From: Acinetobacter marinus
GTDB taxonomy: Bacteria > Pseudomonadota > Gammaproteobacteria > Pseudomonadales > Moraxellaceae
Length of the DNA: 64,000 nucleotides
NCBI RefSeq assembly: GCF_900096915.1
Contig: NZ_FMYK01000006.1
Span: 77,439-141,438 of the forward strand
Direction of reading: 5' to 3'
The notes beneath the pieces are model-generated. The model was given only the letters and a program-made list of their open reading frames with translations. It was not told the DNA's origin and did not search any database. Positions 34,687-44,402 of the stretch are shown in pieces. The first letter of the stretch is position 1, and every line of letters begins with the position of its first letter. Position numbers and translations under genes: made by a program.

Positions 34687-35586
34687 ATGCGAATGACACT
34701 TCGCCAGCTCGCAGTTTTTGTTGCTGTGGCACAAGAAGGTACTGTCACCAAAGCCAGTGAAGCGGTACGCCTCACGCAAAGTGCTGCCAGTATGGCATTG
34801 TCAGATTTGGAAGATGGACTCGGCTCCCCCCTGTTTGACCGCCAAGGTAAACGCCTACAACTCAATGATTTAGGACGTTATTTACTACCACAGGCTTTAG
34901 AAATCTTAGGACGCTGTGAAGCCTTTGAGCAGGCTGCCAAAGGCGAGCTACAAGGCATTGATTTACGACTCGGTGCGACACTCACCATCAGTGACTATCT
35001 TGTGCCAGATTTGATGGCAGATTTTTTATTACAACAGCCGAATGCACATCTCCAACTGCAAGTGGGCAATACCCGTCAAATCATCGAAGCGGTCAGTCAG
35101 TTTCAGCTCGATTTAGCGTTAATCGAGGGTTCATGTCATCTACCGCAATTACAATGTATACACTGGCAGGATGATGAACTGGCGGTATGCTGTGCGCCAA
35201 CGCATCCATTGGCACAACTTGAGCGGACGTTAACGATTCAAGATTTTGATGCGGTAGAGTGGATTCTTCGTGAAGAAGGCTCAGGCACACGTGAAGTGTT
35301 TGATCATGCGATTTTACAAGATTTACCCAATGCCAATATCCGCCTCACGCTTGGGCACAACGAAGCGATTTTAAAAATCGTCGCAGGTGGTATGGGCGTC
35401 GCTTGTGTATCCAAATTAGCGATTCAGCCTTTCCAAGAAAAATCACAATTGGTGGTGCTCGACACGCCGTTTTGGGAGCTGACTCGTCCACTATTTATGC
35501 TGGTACACCGTCAAAAATATCAGGGACCGGGATTAAAAGCCTTGATGCAATTCTGTGAATCGCAAGCGCAAAGCAAAGAGGCTTAA
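34687..35586 (+). CDS. LysR-type regulator, FinR-like, divergent from fpr
   Basis: From the ATG at 34687 the product has 299 residues and begins MRMTLRQLAVFVAVAQEGT. AAAGGA lies eight bases upstream, whereas an in-frame TTG at 34627 is unsupported. The N-terminal winged helix-turn-helix is TKASEAVRLTQSAASMALSD. A LysR substrate-binding domain follows (about 95-295), with LRLGATLTISDYLVP and GMGVACVSKLAI. The position opposite fpr matches finR of Pseudomonas, a redox-stress activator of fpr. The effector is not known from sequence. Confidence 0.85.
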   Translation: MRMTLRQLAVFVAVAQEGTVTKASEAVRLTQSAASMALSDLEDGLGSPLFDRQGKRLQLNDLGRYLLPQALEILGRCEAFEQAAKGELQGIDLRLGATLTISDYLVPDLMADFLLQQPNAHLQLQVGNTRQIIEAVSQFQLDLALIEGSCHLPQLQCIHWQDDELAVCCAPTHPLAQLERTLTIQDFDAVEWILREEGSGTREVFDHAILQDLPNANIRLTLGHNEAILKIVAGGMGVACVSKLAIQPFQEKSQLVVLDTPFWELTRPLFMLVHRQKYQGPGLKALMQFCESQAQSKEA

Positions 35587-35619
35587 AATCGCTTTGAATC
35601 ATGTTAGCAACGGTTTAAA

Positions 35620-36219
35620 TTACCATCGACTATCACTTTCGCAGGCATCGCCGTCACCATCGCCATCCATTTTGGTGCCAGGACAATTTGCCACAAACCA
35701 ATCCGCTTCTGCCTTCGAGTTCATCTCTGAGCAATGTACTCGACCATCACACTTAAATCCTTGTGGATTACTATCCGCCTGAGTATTGGCAACAGAAAGT
35801 GTTTCTTCATTTACGGACTGATTGGCTAGATCTTGGCGATGTAATGATTTTTGCACAAAGTTATAGACGAAGATCCCTGCACTGATTACCGCAATCACAG
35901 TAAGCATCCACACCAATGGCGATGTTGCCTCTTCTCGTTGCGATTGTTTTTGCCGAGGTTTTGATATGATCCTTTCAGGCTGATGCATGCTTTGCACTTG
36001 CTGTACGTCAGGATAATCCAAGCGAGTGATATTCACCGCTTTGGCTTTATTGGACTTTTTATCCTGAGCAACTGCAAAGGTCAATCGCTCACCGACTTGC
36101 GGTAAAACGCCTTTTGGAAAATCTTTGATGTGAAAAAAGATGTCTTGACCTTGATCATTTTGGATAAAACCAAAGCCACGCTCTTGATGATAATTTTTAA
36201 TTTTTCCAGATTGAATCAT
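35620..36219 (-). CDS. Cold-shock domain / membrane helix / Excalibur protein
   Basis: The 199-residue protein has three parts. A cold-shock nucleic-acid-binding domain (1-67) has RNP1 GFGFI (15-19) and RNP2 DIFFH (26-30). A membrane helix lies at about 101-122. An extracytoplasmic Excalibur calcium-binding domain (about 155-195) has Cys157, Cys163 and Cys179 and the loop DGDGDGDACE (185-194). The pairing predicts a cytosolic RNA/DNA-binding head tethered to the inner membrane, with a calcium-binding periplasmic tail. The biological role is unknown. Confidence 0.82.
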   Translation of the reverse strand: MIQSGKIKNYHQERGFGFIQNDQGQDIFFHIKDFPKGVLPQVGERLTFAVAQDKKSNKAKAVNITRLDYPDVQQVQSMHQPERIISKPRQKQSQREEATSPLVWMLTVIAVISAGIFVYNFVQKSLHRQDLANQSVNEETLSVANTQADSNPQGFKCDGRVHCSEMNSKAEADWFVANCPGTKMDGDGDGDACESDSRW

Positions 36220-36329
36220 GTCGTTCTCAAAAGCGCTTCACCATGCATCAATAACATTGGTGAAGCGGAAATATTTTTAAATTGATATAGGTTTATGATT
36301 TTTAATCAGTTTATACAATCATTGAATCG

Positions 36330-36965
36330 TTATCCTTTTTGCACCGAACCAAAGATTTTATCCCCTGCATCACCAAGACCTGGGATGATATAACCCTGCG
36401 CATTGAGACCATCATCGATTGAAGCGGTGTAAATCCGCACATCAGGATGTGCATCTTGTACCCGCTTAATCCCCTCTGGCGCTGCCACCAAGACCATCAC
36501 CCGAATATCTTTACAGCCACTTTGCTTGAGTACATCAATCGCCGCCACCAGCGAGCTACCTGTCGCCAACATCGGATCGATAATCATGGCTATCCGATTA
36601 TTCACATCAGGTACCAGTTTTTTATAATAAGTGCGAGCCTCTAGCGTCTCCTCGTCACGCTCCAAACCAAGCACACTGACTTTGGCACTTGGAATCAGAT
36701 TCAATACGCCTTCAAGCATGCCTATCCCTGCACGTAAAATCGGCACAATGGTAATTTTCTTACCGACCATACGCTGTGTAGTCACCTTCCCTGCCCAACC
36801 ATCGATCTGAAAATCTTCAACAGGTAAATCTTTGGTCGCTTCGTAGGTCAACAACATGGTGACTTCCTGCGCAAGCTCACGAAAGTTTTTGGTGCTGATG
36901 TCAGAACGACGTAATAAACCCAATTTGTGACGAATGAGTGGATGATGGATTTCTTGAATGTGCAC
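36330..36965 (-). CDS. upp: Uracil phosphoribosyltransferase
   Basis: A 211-residue salvage enzyme making UMP from uracil and PRPP. The PRPP-binding loop IIDPMLATGSS (about 128-138) and the uracil-binding GYIIPGLGDAGDKIFG at the C-terminus are both present. The start is GTG (GTGCACATT), preceded by AAGGTAGG. The length equals the bacterial norm. No uracil permease gene is adjacent. The 220 bases upstream hold no feature I can name. Confidence 0.95.
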   Translation of the reverse strand: MHIQEIHHPLIRHKLGLLRRSDISTKNFRELAQEVTMLLTYEATKDLPVEDFQIDGWAGKVTTQRMVGKKITIVPILRAGIGMLEGVLNLIPSAKVSVLGLERDEETLEARTYYKKLVPDVNNRIAMIIDPMLATGSSLVAAIDVLKQSGCKDIRVMVLVAAPEGIKRVQDAHPDVRIYTASIDDGLNAQGYIIPGLGDAGDKIFGSVQKG

Positions 36966-37185
36966 GAATGCCTACCTTAAATGGACTACGATCAAACAGT
37001 GGCTATGATAGCAATTTTCCGCTGTCTTGTAATTAGGTGCTACGCCATTTAAAGCATGCAGGCTTGATTCATTCTCGCTGTGCATACGTGTTTATTTCGA
37101 TCATATTTACGTCATGTTAGGAGCGTGTTTGGGATGTATTTTCAATTCATGCTTGCGAGTAATTGATCAAATTGACTTTTGTTGG

Positions 37186-37788
37186 CTATTTTTGCGCTGT
37201 GCTTTTCGATTTTTCCCGATCCATTCGTAGCACACTCCACATCCCGTCCCACTGCGACAAGATCAGTTCAAATTTCACTTTTGCAGGTTTGATTTCATAG
37301 CCCTGTTTACTGTCATTTTTCACACAAAATTGCAGTTGTACTGTATAGGTCATCAAAGCAATTTCTGTATTGACCACTTCAGGCAGATAGACCTCCTTGC
37401 TGGCTCGTTCTGCCACAAAGCTGTAGCCATGTATACCACCGATCTTTTTGGAAACATCGATAATAGGCGCAATCCAACCTTCGGTATAACGCCGACCTGC
37501 TTCCTCACCCTGTTCGAGCATCGCAATGTCGACCAATGCCACCGCTTGTGCCTTATCATCATGTGCCAGTGCCTGCATAAAGGCATCTGCGACCGCATTG
37601 GGTTGCTGGCGATTTAACTGTTGCTGTTTTAATTGTTGCGGATTTGACTGGGTTAATTTGGCTTTTGGAATCGATGCAGCGCATTCCTCATACAGGCTGG
37701 CAAAGCTCGGCGCTGAATAGGCAAAAATGCAGATACTCAACATGCTATAGATCATTGGCTGAATCATATTTTGAGGCTGTTTGATCAT
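37186..37788 (-). CDS. Exported hypothetical protein
   Basis: A 200-residue protein with an N-terminal signal-type segment (about 12-31, ending SAPSFAS) and probable cleavage near residue 31. A Gln/Asn-rich stretch (about 48-62) follows, then a domain with ALAHDDKAQAVALVDIAMLE, GWIAPIIDVSKKIGGI and WDGMWSVLRMDR. The final tryptophan-containing strand resembles SnoaL/NTF2-like or DUF-type periplasmic folds, but I do not recognise a family. It lies between upp and the nuo terminator. Probably periplasmic. Confidence 0.6.
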   Translation of the reverse strand: MIKQPQNMIQPMIYSMLSICIFAYSAPSFASLYEECAASIPKAKLTQSNPQQLKQQQLNRQQPNAVADAFMQALAHDDKAQAVALVDIAMLEQGEEAGRRYTEGWIAPIIDVSKKIGGIHGYSFVAERASKEVYLPEVVNTEIALMTYTVQLQFCVKNDSKQGYEIKPAKVKFELILSQWDGMWSVLRMDREKSKSTAQK

Positions 37789-37916
37789 CTGCTGTCATCC
37801 GTGAAATATTGTCATCTTTTTATCACAATAATCTGTATTTTTTCTAAATACTACGTTGATGTTGTATACATATTTTCAGCTAATTTTGATCGTGTATTTT
37901 TGAATAGACATAAAAA

Positions 37917-37945
37917 AACCACAAATCGAAATTTGTGGTTTTTTT
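37917..37945. terminator. Bidirectional terminator of the nuo operon
   Basis: AACCACAAAT pairs with ATTTGTGGTT around CGAA, with an A run before and T run after. It lies 33 bases after the nuoN stop codon. Confidence 0.88.
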
Positions 37946-37977
37946 AAATTTATGGTTTTTTGAAGTGCTTTACAAGC

Positions 37978-39447
37978 TTACTGCACGACAGCAATTTTTG
38001 CCAATTCCGCAAATTTGAGTACAGGTTCTGGGTAGATACCGAACAGCAGTACCAACAACGCCGCCGCCAAGACCATGATCCCGCCAGCAGACTGTCCCCA
38101 GTTGCCTTGCGCATCAATACGTGGCTTCGATGGTGCGGTCATATACATCACCACCATAACGCGTAGATAATAGTACAAACCAATACCACTACCAATGATG
38201 ATCATCGCTGCCAAGAACCAGTTGGTTGCTGCAACAGCCGCTAAGACTACCACGAATTTTGCGATAAAGCCTGCGGTGAGTGGAATACCTGCCAAAGACA
38301 GCATCATCACGGTCAAGGTCGCAGTCAATACTGGACGGCGCCAGAATAGACCACGGTAATCCGCCAAGCTCTCTGCTTCATCCAAATTGTTATATGGGCT
38401 AGACATCAGCGATACCGCACCAAATGCACCGATTGTGGTCAATACATAGACTGCAATATAGACCGTGATGGTGCTGACACTTGATACATCGGTGCTGACC
38501 AACGCCACCAACAAATAGCCAAAATGTGCAATTGATGAATATGCCAAGATCCGTTTGATATTGACCTGCGTCACCGCAAGCAAGTTACCAAAGACGATCG
38601 ACAATACCGCAATCACCGTCAATACCGTCATCATGCCATCAAGCACCAAAGTACCTGAAGTCAAGAAATAGCGTAGCGCCAAGCCAAGCATCGCAACTTT
38701 GGCAACCGTCGCAAGGAAAGTCGCCATTGGTGTTGGCGCACCTTGATAAACATCCGAAGTCCATTTGTGAAATGGCGCAAGTGACAATTTAAATGCCACA
38801 CCGAAGACCACCAAACCGAGTCCAACCACAACCAATGGCTCATGAATGACTTCGACCACTTTCATTGCTGAGGCAGTGAACGACATCTCGCCTGTATAGG
38901 CATACATATAAGCGAAGCCCATCAACATCATCGCCGAAGCGGTGGCTGACAAGACCAGATATTTCACACCTGATTCTAAAGATTGTGAACGCTGATAAGT
39001 ATATGCCAGCATGCCATAGACAGGAATCGACATCATTTCTAAACTGATGAAGAACGATGCATAGTGGGTGCTTGCCACCATCAACATTGCACCAGCAACA
39101 GAGCTGAGCAATAGAATGTAAAGTTCTTCTTTGCTGTCTTTGAAGCTGTCAATATAGGCATGTGACAAGGTACAGCACGCCAATGCTGCGATCAAAATCA
39201 TCAGCATATAGACCAGTGCAAACGGATCGACGGTAAACAAGCCCATCACACTACTTGGCTGTACGCCTTGCCAAAACTGCCACACGATATATGCCGCAGA
39301 TAGATTTAAACCGATGACACTAATCGTCGCAACCAAAGTATGATTACGTTTGAGCGCTACCAACAACATTGCAATAATCGCTGTCACAGCAACGATCAAT
39401 ACAGGTGCGAGTGGCATGAGCTCCGAAATTTGTAATGTGAAGTTCAT
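37978..39447 (-). CDS. nuoN: NADH-quinone oxidoreductase subunit N
   Basis: A 489-residue antiporter-like membrane subunit of complex I with about 14 helices. ALIAACCTLSHAYIDS-like loops and LSLAPFHKWTSDVYQGAPTP carry the conserved proton-channel Lys/His segment. LAYSSIAHFGYLLVAL is also typical. It pumps protons together with NuoL and NuoM. It is the last gene of the operon, three bases after nuoM. Confidence 0.95.
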   Translation of the reverse strand: MNFTLQISELMPLAPVLIVAVTAIIAMLLVALKRNHTLVATISVIGLNLSAAYIVWQFWQGVQPSSVMGLFTVDPFALVYMLMILIAALACCTLSHAYIDSFKDSKEELYILLLSSVAGAMLMVASTHYASFFISLEMMSIPVYGMLAYTYQRSQSLESGVKYLVLSATASAMMLMGFAYMYAYTGEMSFTASAMKVVEVIHEPLVVVGLGLVVFGVAFKLSLAPFHKWTSDVYQGAPTPMATFLATVAKVAMLGLALRYFLTSGTLVLDGMMTVLTVIAVLSIVFGNLLAVTQVNIKRILAYSSIAHFGYLLVALVSTDVSSVSTITVYIAVYVLTTIGAFGAVSLMSSPYNNLDEAESLADYRGLFWRRPVLTATLTVMMLSLAGIPLTAGFIAKFVVVLAAVAATNWFLAAMIIIGSGIGLYYYLRVMVVMYMTAPSKPRIDAQGNWGQSAGGIMVLAAALLVLLFGIYPEPVLKFAELAKIAVVQ

Positions 39448-39450
39448 GGC

Positions 39451-41055
39451 TTATTGCACCTCCATCGGTGAAATCTGAGTCATTGGTTCGACCACTGTAT
39501 TCACATGTGGAAGATAGCTATCCACGATCCATTGCATACTGGAGTTAGACACATCCAAAATGGTTTGCGGATATAAACCTAGCCATACCAAGCCAACCAC
39601 ACAGATCATTAAGATCCCAATTTCACGCGCTGAAAGATCTTTCAGTGGACTTTGGTAATGTGATGCATGTTCAGGATTTGGTGTACCAAACAATGCACGG
39701 TGGATCAAAATCAAACCGTATAAACCCGCCAACACCAAACTTGACGCCGCAATGATGGTAAATACAGGATAACGCTCAAATGAACCCATCAAGATCAGGA
39801 ATTCACCGATAAAATTACCAAGTCCAGGCACGCCAACCAAAGCCGCCACAAAGAACATCAAGAAAAATGGCAAATAACGGAACTGACCACGGATACCGCC
39901 CATCAGACGCATATCACGGGTATGTAGACGCTCGTAAATTTGACCACACATGATGAACAATGCCGCAGAAGACAAACCGTGTGCCAACATCATGATCATC
40001 ACACCTTGGAAGCTAATAATGTCGCCAGCGTAAATTGCCAGCAAAATAAAGCCCATATGTGAAATTGAAGTGTAAGCAAGCAAACGTTTCATGTCGGTTT
40101 GTTGATACGCCAAGAACGCACCGTAGAACACACCGATCAAGCCGAGAATAATGGCAATATTGGCAAATTCTGCTGAAGCCTCAGGGAAGAATGGAATCAC
40201 AAAACGTAGCAAACCATACGCCGCCGTTTTGATCAAAATCCCTGCCAAATCCACAGAACCCGCTGTCGGTGCTTGTGCATGCGCATCAGGCAACCAACCG
40301 TGTAATGGGAATACAGGTAACTTCACCGCAAAACCAATGAAGAAACACAACATCAACGCATAATCTAAACCATGTGGAATTTGCGTACCGAGCAAGTCCA
40401 TATAGTTAAAGGTCAGACGCGCTGTTTCAGGGCTCATTTGCAGTTGTTGGGTATAGTTGATCAACACCAAGGCAATGATACCCACCAACATGATCAACCC
40501 TGACACTTGCGTGTAGATAAAGAATTTGGTTGCTGCATACACCCGTGAACGACCGTTCGAGCCTTTGTGTCCCCACAGTGCGATCAAGAAATAGATCGGC
40601 ACCAACATCATCTCCCAGAAGAAGAAGAACAGGAACATATCAATGGCAAGGAATACACCGATAACACCACCCAAACTCCACAATAAGTTCAGGAAGAAGA
40701 AGCCTTCGTTCTTTTGAATCTCAGACCATGAACAGCCTACTGCGAGAATACCCAGTAATGCCGTCAATGCCACCATCAGCATCGACAAACCATCTGCCGC
40801 CAAGTGAATGCTAATTCCAAAGGTTGGAATCCATTGCACCATAAACTCAGCCGCCCATTCAGGTGTTGCACCTTGTGGTTCAAACTGAAAATTACCTTGT
40901 TGCCATAGCATCAACGATAGGACTAAAGTAATCGTCATACCGATCAAAGCGATCCAACGTGTGACATTGGCACCCGCTTTAGCAATGATCCAACAAATAA
41001 AACCCGCAATAAAAGGAACTAATATCAGCGCAGGAAGAATCCAATTGTTTTCCAT
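39451..41055 (-). CDS. nuoM: NADH-quinone oxidoreductase subunit M
   Basis: A 534-residue antiporter-like membrane subunit. FFFFWEMMLVPIYFLIALWG contains the conserved essential Glu of TM5. KLPVFPLHGWLPDAHAQAPT and LLAYTSISHMGFILLAI are signature segments of the proton-translocating family. It forms the middle of the membrane arm between NuoN and NuoL. One base separates it from nuoL. Confidence 0.95.
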   Translation of the reverse strand: MENNWILPALILVPFIAGFICWIIAKAGANVTRWIALIGMTITLVLSLMLWQQGNFQFEPQGATPEWAAEFMVQWIPTFGISIHLAADGLSMLMVALTALLGILAVGCSWSEIQKNEGFFFLNLLWSLGGVIGVFLAIDMFLFFFFWEMMLVPIYFLIALWGHKGSNGRSRVYAATKFFIYTQVSGLIMLVGIIALVLINYTQQLQMSPETARLTFNYMDLLGTQIPHGLDYALMLCFFIGFAVKLPVFPLHGWLPDAHAQAPTAGSVDLAGILIKTAAYGLLRFVIPFFPEASAEFANIAIILGLIGVFYGAFLAYQQTDMKRLLAYTSISHMGFILLAIYAGDIISFQGVMIMMLAHGLSSAALFIMCGQIYERLHTRDMRLMGGIRGQFRYLPFFLMFFVAALVGVPGLGNFIGEFLILMGSFERYPVFTIIAASSLVLAGLYGLILIHRALFGTPNPEHASHYQSPLKDLSAREIGILMICVVGLVWLGLYPQTILDVSNSSMQWIVDSYLPHVNTVVEPMTQISPMEVQ

Positions 41056-41056
41056 C

Positions 41057-42946
41057 TTATAACCCCACCTGCTTGACGATTAGGATGATCACTAACACAA
41101 CAACACCTAAAGCAATACTTGACGCATATTCACGTAAAGACCCTGTTTGTCGCCAACTGGTAAATTTATGACCACCTTTGACCACCGCAGGAATCATCAA
41201 CCACAATCCATCGACAGGATCACGACCAAGAATACGTGCAAGCAATAAATATGGTTTCACAAACACTAAGTCATACAAGGCATCAAATCCAAAGGCACTA
41301 CGCCAAATGTGCGCAACACCTGCACCAAACGACGTATTTGCCAGTTTTTTGACTGAACCATATGCGAAAGCAAATAGGATAATACCAAGTACTAAACCAG
41401 TCAGTGCAATCCCGACTGCATACAATTCAATCGTGTGCTTATAGTGCTCAAGATCAGCTGTCATGGTAAATGCAGGGATATTTGCTTCAGACAGAATATT
41501 CAACACAGGCATTTGTAATACTGCACCCACCGCAGTTGAAAGCACTGCCAAGATCGCTAGTGGCAACCAATAGCTCACCCCTTTAATCTCGTGATAATGA
41601 GTTTTCTCTTCACCGAAGAACACCACCCAAATCAAACGGAATGTATAAATCGAGGTCAAGAATGCACCTGCAACACCAACCCAAAACAATGTGCCGTAGG
41701 TTTCGATACCTGTGGTATGACCATGCGCCCACACTTGCCAAAGAATCGCATCTTTAGAGAAGAAGCCGACCGTAATAAATGGTAATGCAGCCAATGCACC
41801 GCCACCGATGGCAAAGCAAGCAAATAAGAATTTATTGCGCTTAAACAAACCACCCATTTTGAAAATGTTTTGCTCATGATGATAGGCTAGAATCACCGCA
41901 CCAGAAGACAAGAATAATAATGCTTTAAAGAATGCGTGAGTGAGCATATGGAACAGACCTGCTTGATAAGCTTCTGCACCAACAGCCATAAACATATAAC
42001 CGAGCTGACTCATGGTCGAGTAAGCAAGAATACGTTTGATATCGGTTTGTACCAATGCCGCAAAGCCTGCAACCAGCAACGTCACTGCACCAACGATGGA
42101 GATAAATTGCAAAATCTCAGGTGCCATTTCAAATACAGTATAAGTACGGCAAGTCAAATACACCCCTGCTGTCACCATCGTTGCTGCGTGAATCAATGCA
42201 GACACTGGTGTAGGACCTGCCATCGCATCAGCAAGCCAAGTTTGCAGTGGAATCTGAGCTGATTTACCTGCTGCACCTAAGAACAACATCAATGCTGTCC
42301 AAAATGCAATATTGCTATCAGTCAAAATGGTTTTGGCATTTTCAACAATATATACCGTATCTAATGTGCCAAACTGTTGATAGAGCAAGAACAAGGCAAT
42401 CAATAAGAAGACATCACCAACACGTGTTACGGTAAATGCTTTGATCGCCGCCCAACCATTGGCAGGATTTGAATAATAAAAACCAATCAACAGGTATGAA
42501 CACAGACCTACACCTTCCCAACCCAAGAATAACAACGCCAAGTTGTCACCGAGTACCAACACCAACATACTCGCTACGAACAAGTTGAAGTAAGAGAAGA
42601 AGCGTGCATAGCCATCTTCACCACGCATATACCATGAGGCAAAGATATGAATCAGTAAACCAACACCTGTAACCATACCCAACATGAGTAATGATAAGCC
42701 GTCTAAGTGCAAGCCAAAGGTCGTGGAAAAATCACCGACATTAAACCATGTCCATAAGTATTGATTGTAGGCAGTACCGTCTGCTTGAACGAATTCAATC
42801 CCAGCAAACAATGCCACCAACGCTGATAAACCGACTGAACCAACACCGATCAGTGCTGCCACATTTTCAGAAAGTTTATCGCGACCCGCCGCCAATAAGA
42901 TAAAACCAATCAGCGGAAATAGAATTGTTAAATATAAATAACTCAT
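41057..42946 (-). CDS. nuoL: NADH-quinone oxidoreductase subunit L
   Basis: A 629-residue subunit at the distal end of the membrane arm. LFLGWEGVGLCSYLLIGFYY contains the conserved Glu, and KSAQIPLQTWLADAMAGPTP contains the conserved Lys. ILAYSTMSQLGYMFMAVG follows. The extended C-terminus would form the lateral helix and final anchor. The start overlaps the nuoK stop by four bases (ATGA), indicating translational coupling. Confidence 0.95.
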   Translation of the reverse strand: MSYLYLTILFPLIGFILLAAGRDKLSENVAALIGVGSVGLSALVALFAGIEFVQADGTAYNQYLWTWFNVGDFSTTFGLHLDGLSLLMLGMVTGVGLLIHIFASWYMRGEDGYARFFSYFNLFVASMLVLVLGDNLALLFLGWEGVGLCSYLLIGFYYSNPANGWAAIKAFTVTRVGDVFLLIALFLLYQQFGTLDTVYIVENAKTILTDSNIAFWTALMLFLGAAGKSAQIPLQTWLADAMAGPTPVSALIHAATMVTAGVYLTCRTYTVFEMAPEILQFISIVGAVTLLVAGFAALVQTDIKRILAYSTMSQLGYMFMAVGAEAYQAGLFHMLTHAFFKALLFLSSGAVILAYHHEQNIFKMGGLFKRNKFLFACFAIGGGALAALPFITVGFFSKDAILWQVWAHGHTTGIETYGTLFWVGVAGAFLTSIYTFRLIWVVFFGEEKTHYHEIKGVSYWLPLAILAVLSTAVGAVLQMPVLNILSEANIPAFTMTADLEHYKHTIELYAVGIALTGLVLGIILFAFAYGSVKKLANTSFGAGVAHIWRSAFGFDALYDLVFVKPYLLLARILGRDPVDGLWLMIPAVVKGGHKFTSWRQTGSLREYASSIALGVVVLVIILIVKQVGL

Positions 42947-43251
42947 CCGCGCATCTCACTAGCTGCATCCACATCCAAGTGATGGAAGCGGTGATAAAAC
43001 TGAAGAACGATGGCAAGTCCGATACATGCTTCGGCTGCTGCCAAAGTCAGAATCAAAATAAACATGATCTGACCATCAGGCTGTGCCCAAACACTGCCCG
43101 CCAAAACAAATGCCAAAGCAGCGGCATTCATCATCACTTCCAGACTCATCAGAATGAATAATAAATTGCGACGAACCATGACCCCACAAAAACCCAATGC
43201 GAAAAGAATCGTCGCAAGGATGAGTCCATGTTCGATAGGAATATGTCCCAT
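42943..43251 (-). CDS. nuoK: NADH-quinone oxidoreductase subunit K
   Basis: A 102-residue three-helix membrane subunit. GVMVRRNLLFILMSLEVMMN and VLTLAAAEACIGLA-type segments hold the two conserved membrane Glu residues needed for proton transfer. Its start overlaps the nuoJ stop by one base and its stop overlaps the nuoL start. Confidence 0.95.
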   Translation of the reverse strand: MGHIPIEHGLILATILFALGFCGVMVRRNLLFILMSLEVMMNAAALAFVLAGSVWAQPDGQIMFILILTLAAAEACIGLAIVLQFYHRFHHLDVDAASEMRG

Positions 43252-43826
43252 TAGCCTTGCTCCTTTTCTTTGCCAGCAATCACATTGCGATTGGTATTAC
43301 TTTGTGCAATATCTTGTTGCTCTTCAAATGGATCACGCTTACCGAGGTGGTAAGCTGCCACCAATGCTGCAAGTAACAACATCGCTGCCACTTCTACCAA
43401 TAATAAGTAGCGAGTAAACAATGCGGTACCGACCGCTTTTGGTCCAATCACTTCTTGACCCATGAGCGGTAGATTATGAGTATCACCTTTGCAGATCATC
43501 CACACCAACACCACAGCGATGACAATACTCAACGCTGCAGGCCATGCCCATGTTTCAGAGGTTAACCACGATTTTTCTTGTAAAACCGTGTGTGAACCAA
43601 GGTTCAGCATCATCACCACGAACACGAACAACACCATGATTGCCCCTGCATAAACGATGATTTCTAATGCACCAGCAAATGGCGCACCGACGATAAAGAA
43701 AATCCCCGCGACTGCAAGTAAAGAGACGATCAAGCTCAGCAAAGCATGGACAGGATTCGAGTTGGTAATTACTCGAATGGTCGAAATAATGGCTACCAAC
43801 GCCATCAAATAAAATGGCCACATCAT
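43251..43826 (-). CDS. nuoJ: NADH-quinone oxidoreductase subunit J
   Basis: A 191-residue five-helix membrane subunit. NPVHALLSLIVSLLAVAGIF and ALEIIVYAGAIMVLFVFVVM are the conserved helices; the latter is the TM3 region that moves during catalysis. The start (ATGATG) overlaps the nuoI stop by four bases. Confidence 0.94.
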   Translation of the reverse strand: MMWPFYLMALVAIISTIRVITNSNPVHALLSLIVSLLAVAGIFFIVGAPFAGALEIIVYAGAIMVLFVFVVMMLNLGSHTVLQEKSWLTSETWAWPAALSIVIAVVLVWMICKGDTHNLPLMGQEVIGPKAVGTALFTRYLLLVEVAAMLLLAALVAAYHLGKRDPFEEQQDIAQSNTNRNVIAGKEKEQG

Positions 43827-44386
43827 GGTAATAGACTCCGTACATCGACTGGCGCACTCTCACGTTGCGCTTGTCCTTTTTCTTTACCTGTCACCGCCAT
43901 ACCTGTGACACGGTAGAAGTTATAGTCAGGATATTTACCTGGTCCAGAGATCAGTAGATTTTCTTTTTCATAGACCAAATCTTGACGCACATATTCGCCA
44001 AGCTCAAAGTCTGGGGTCAACTGAATCGCTGTGGTTGGGCAGGCTTCTTCACACATCCCGCAGAAAATACAACGAGAAAAGTTGATACGGAAAAATTCAG
44101 GATACCAACGTCCATCTTCTTTCTCTGCTTTTTGCAGTGAAATACAACCTACTGGGCAAGCTACCGCACACAAGTTACATGCGACACAGCGCTCTTCACC
44201 ATCAGGGTCACGCGTCAGCACAATACGACCACGATAGCGTGGTGGTACAATGTCCTCGCCTTTGACTTCTGGATACAAAATTGTGTCACGTGGACGAGTG
44301 GCATGGCTAAACACCATAAATAGTGAACGTACAATCGTTCCTGCACCGACCACGACTTTCCCTAAGGAAGCTAACATATTGATCAT
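43823..44386 (-). CDS. nuoI: NADH-quinone oxidoreductase subunit I (two 4Fe-4S clusters)
   Basis: A 187-residue ferredoxin-like subunit carrying clusters N6a and N6b, bound by CVACNLCAVACPVGC and CIFCGMCEEACPTTA. It relays electrons toward NuoB. An N-terminal amphipathic segment anchors it on the membrane. Sixteen bases separate it from nuoH. Confidence 0.96.
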   Translation of the reverse strand: MINMLASLGKVVVGAGTIVRSLFMVFSHATRPRDTILYPEVKGEDIVPPRYRGRIVLTRDPDGEERCVACNLCAVACPVGCISLQKAEKEDGRWYPEFFRINFSRCIFCGMCEEACPTTAIQLTPDFELGEYVRQDLVYEKENLLISGPGKYPDYNFYRVTGMAVTGKEKGQAQRESAPVDVRSLLP

Positions 44387-44402
44387 TTTCTTCCTGCCCT
44401 CC

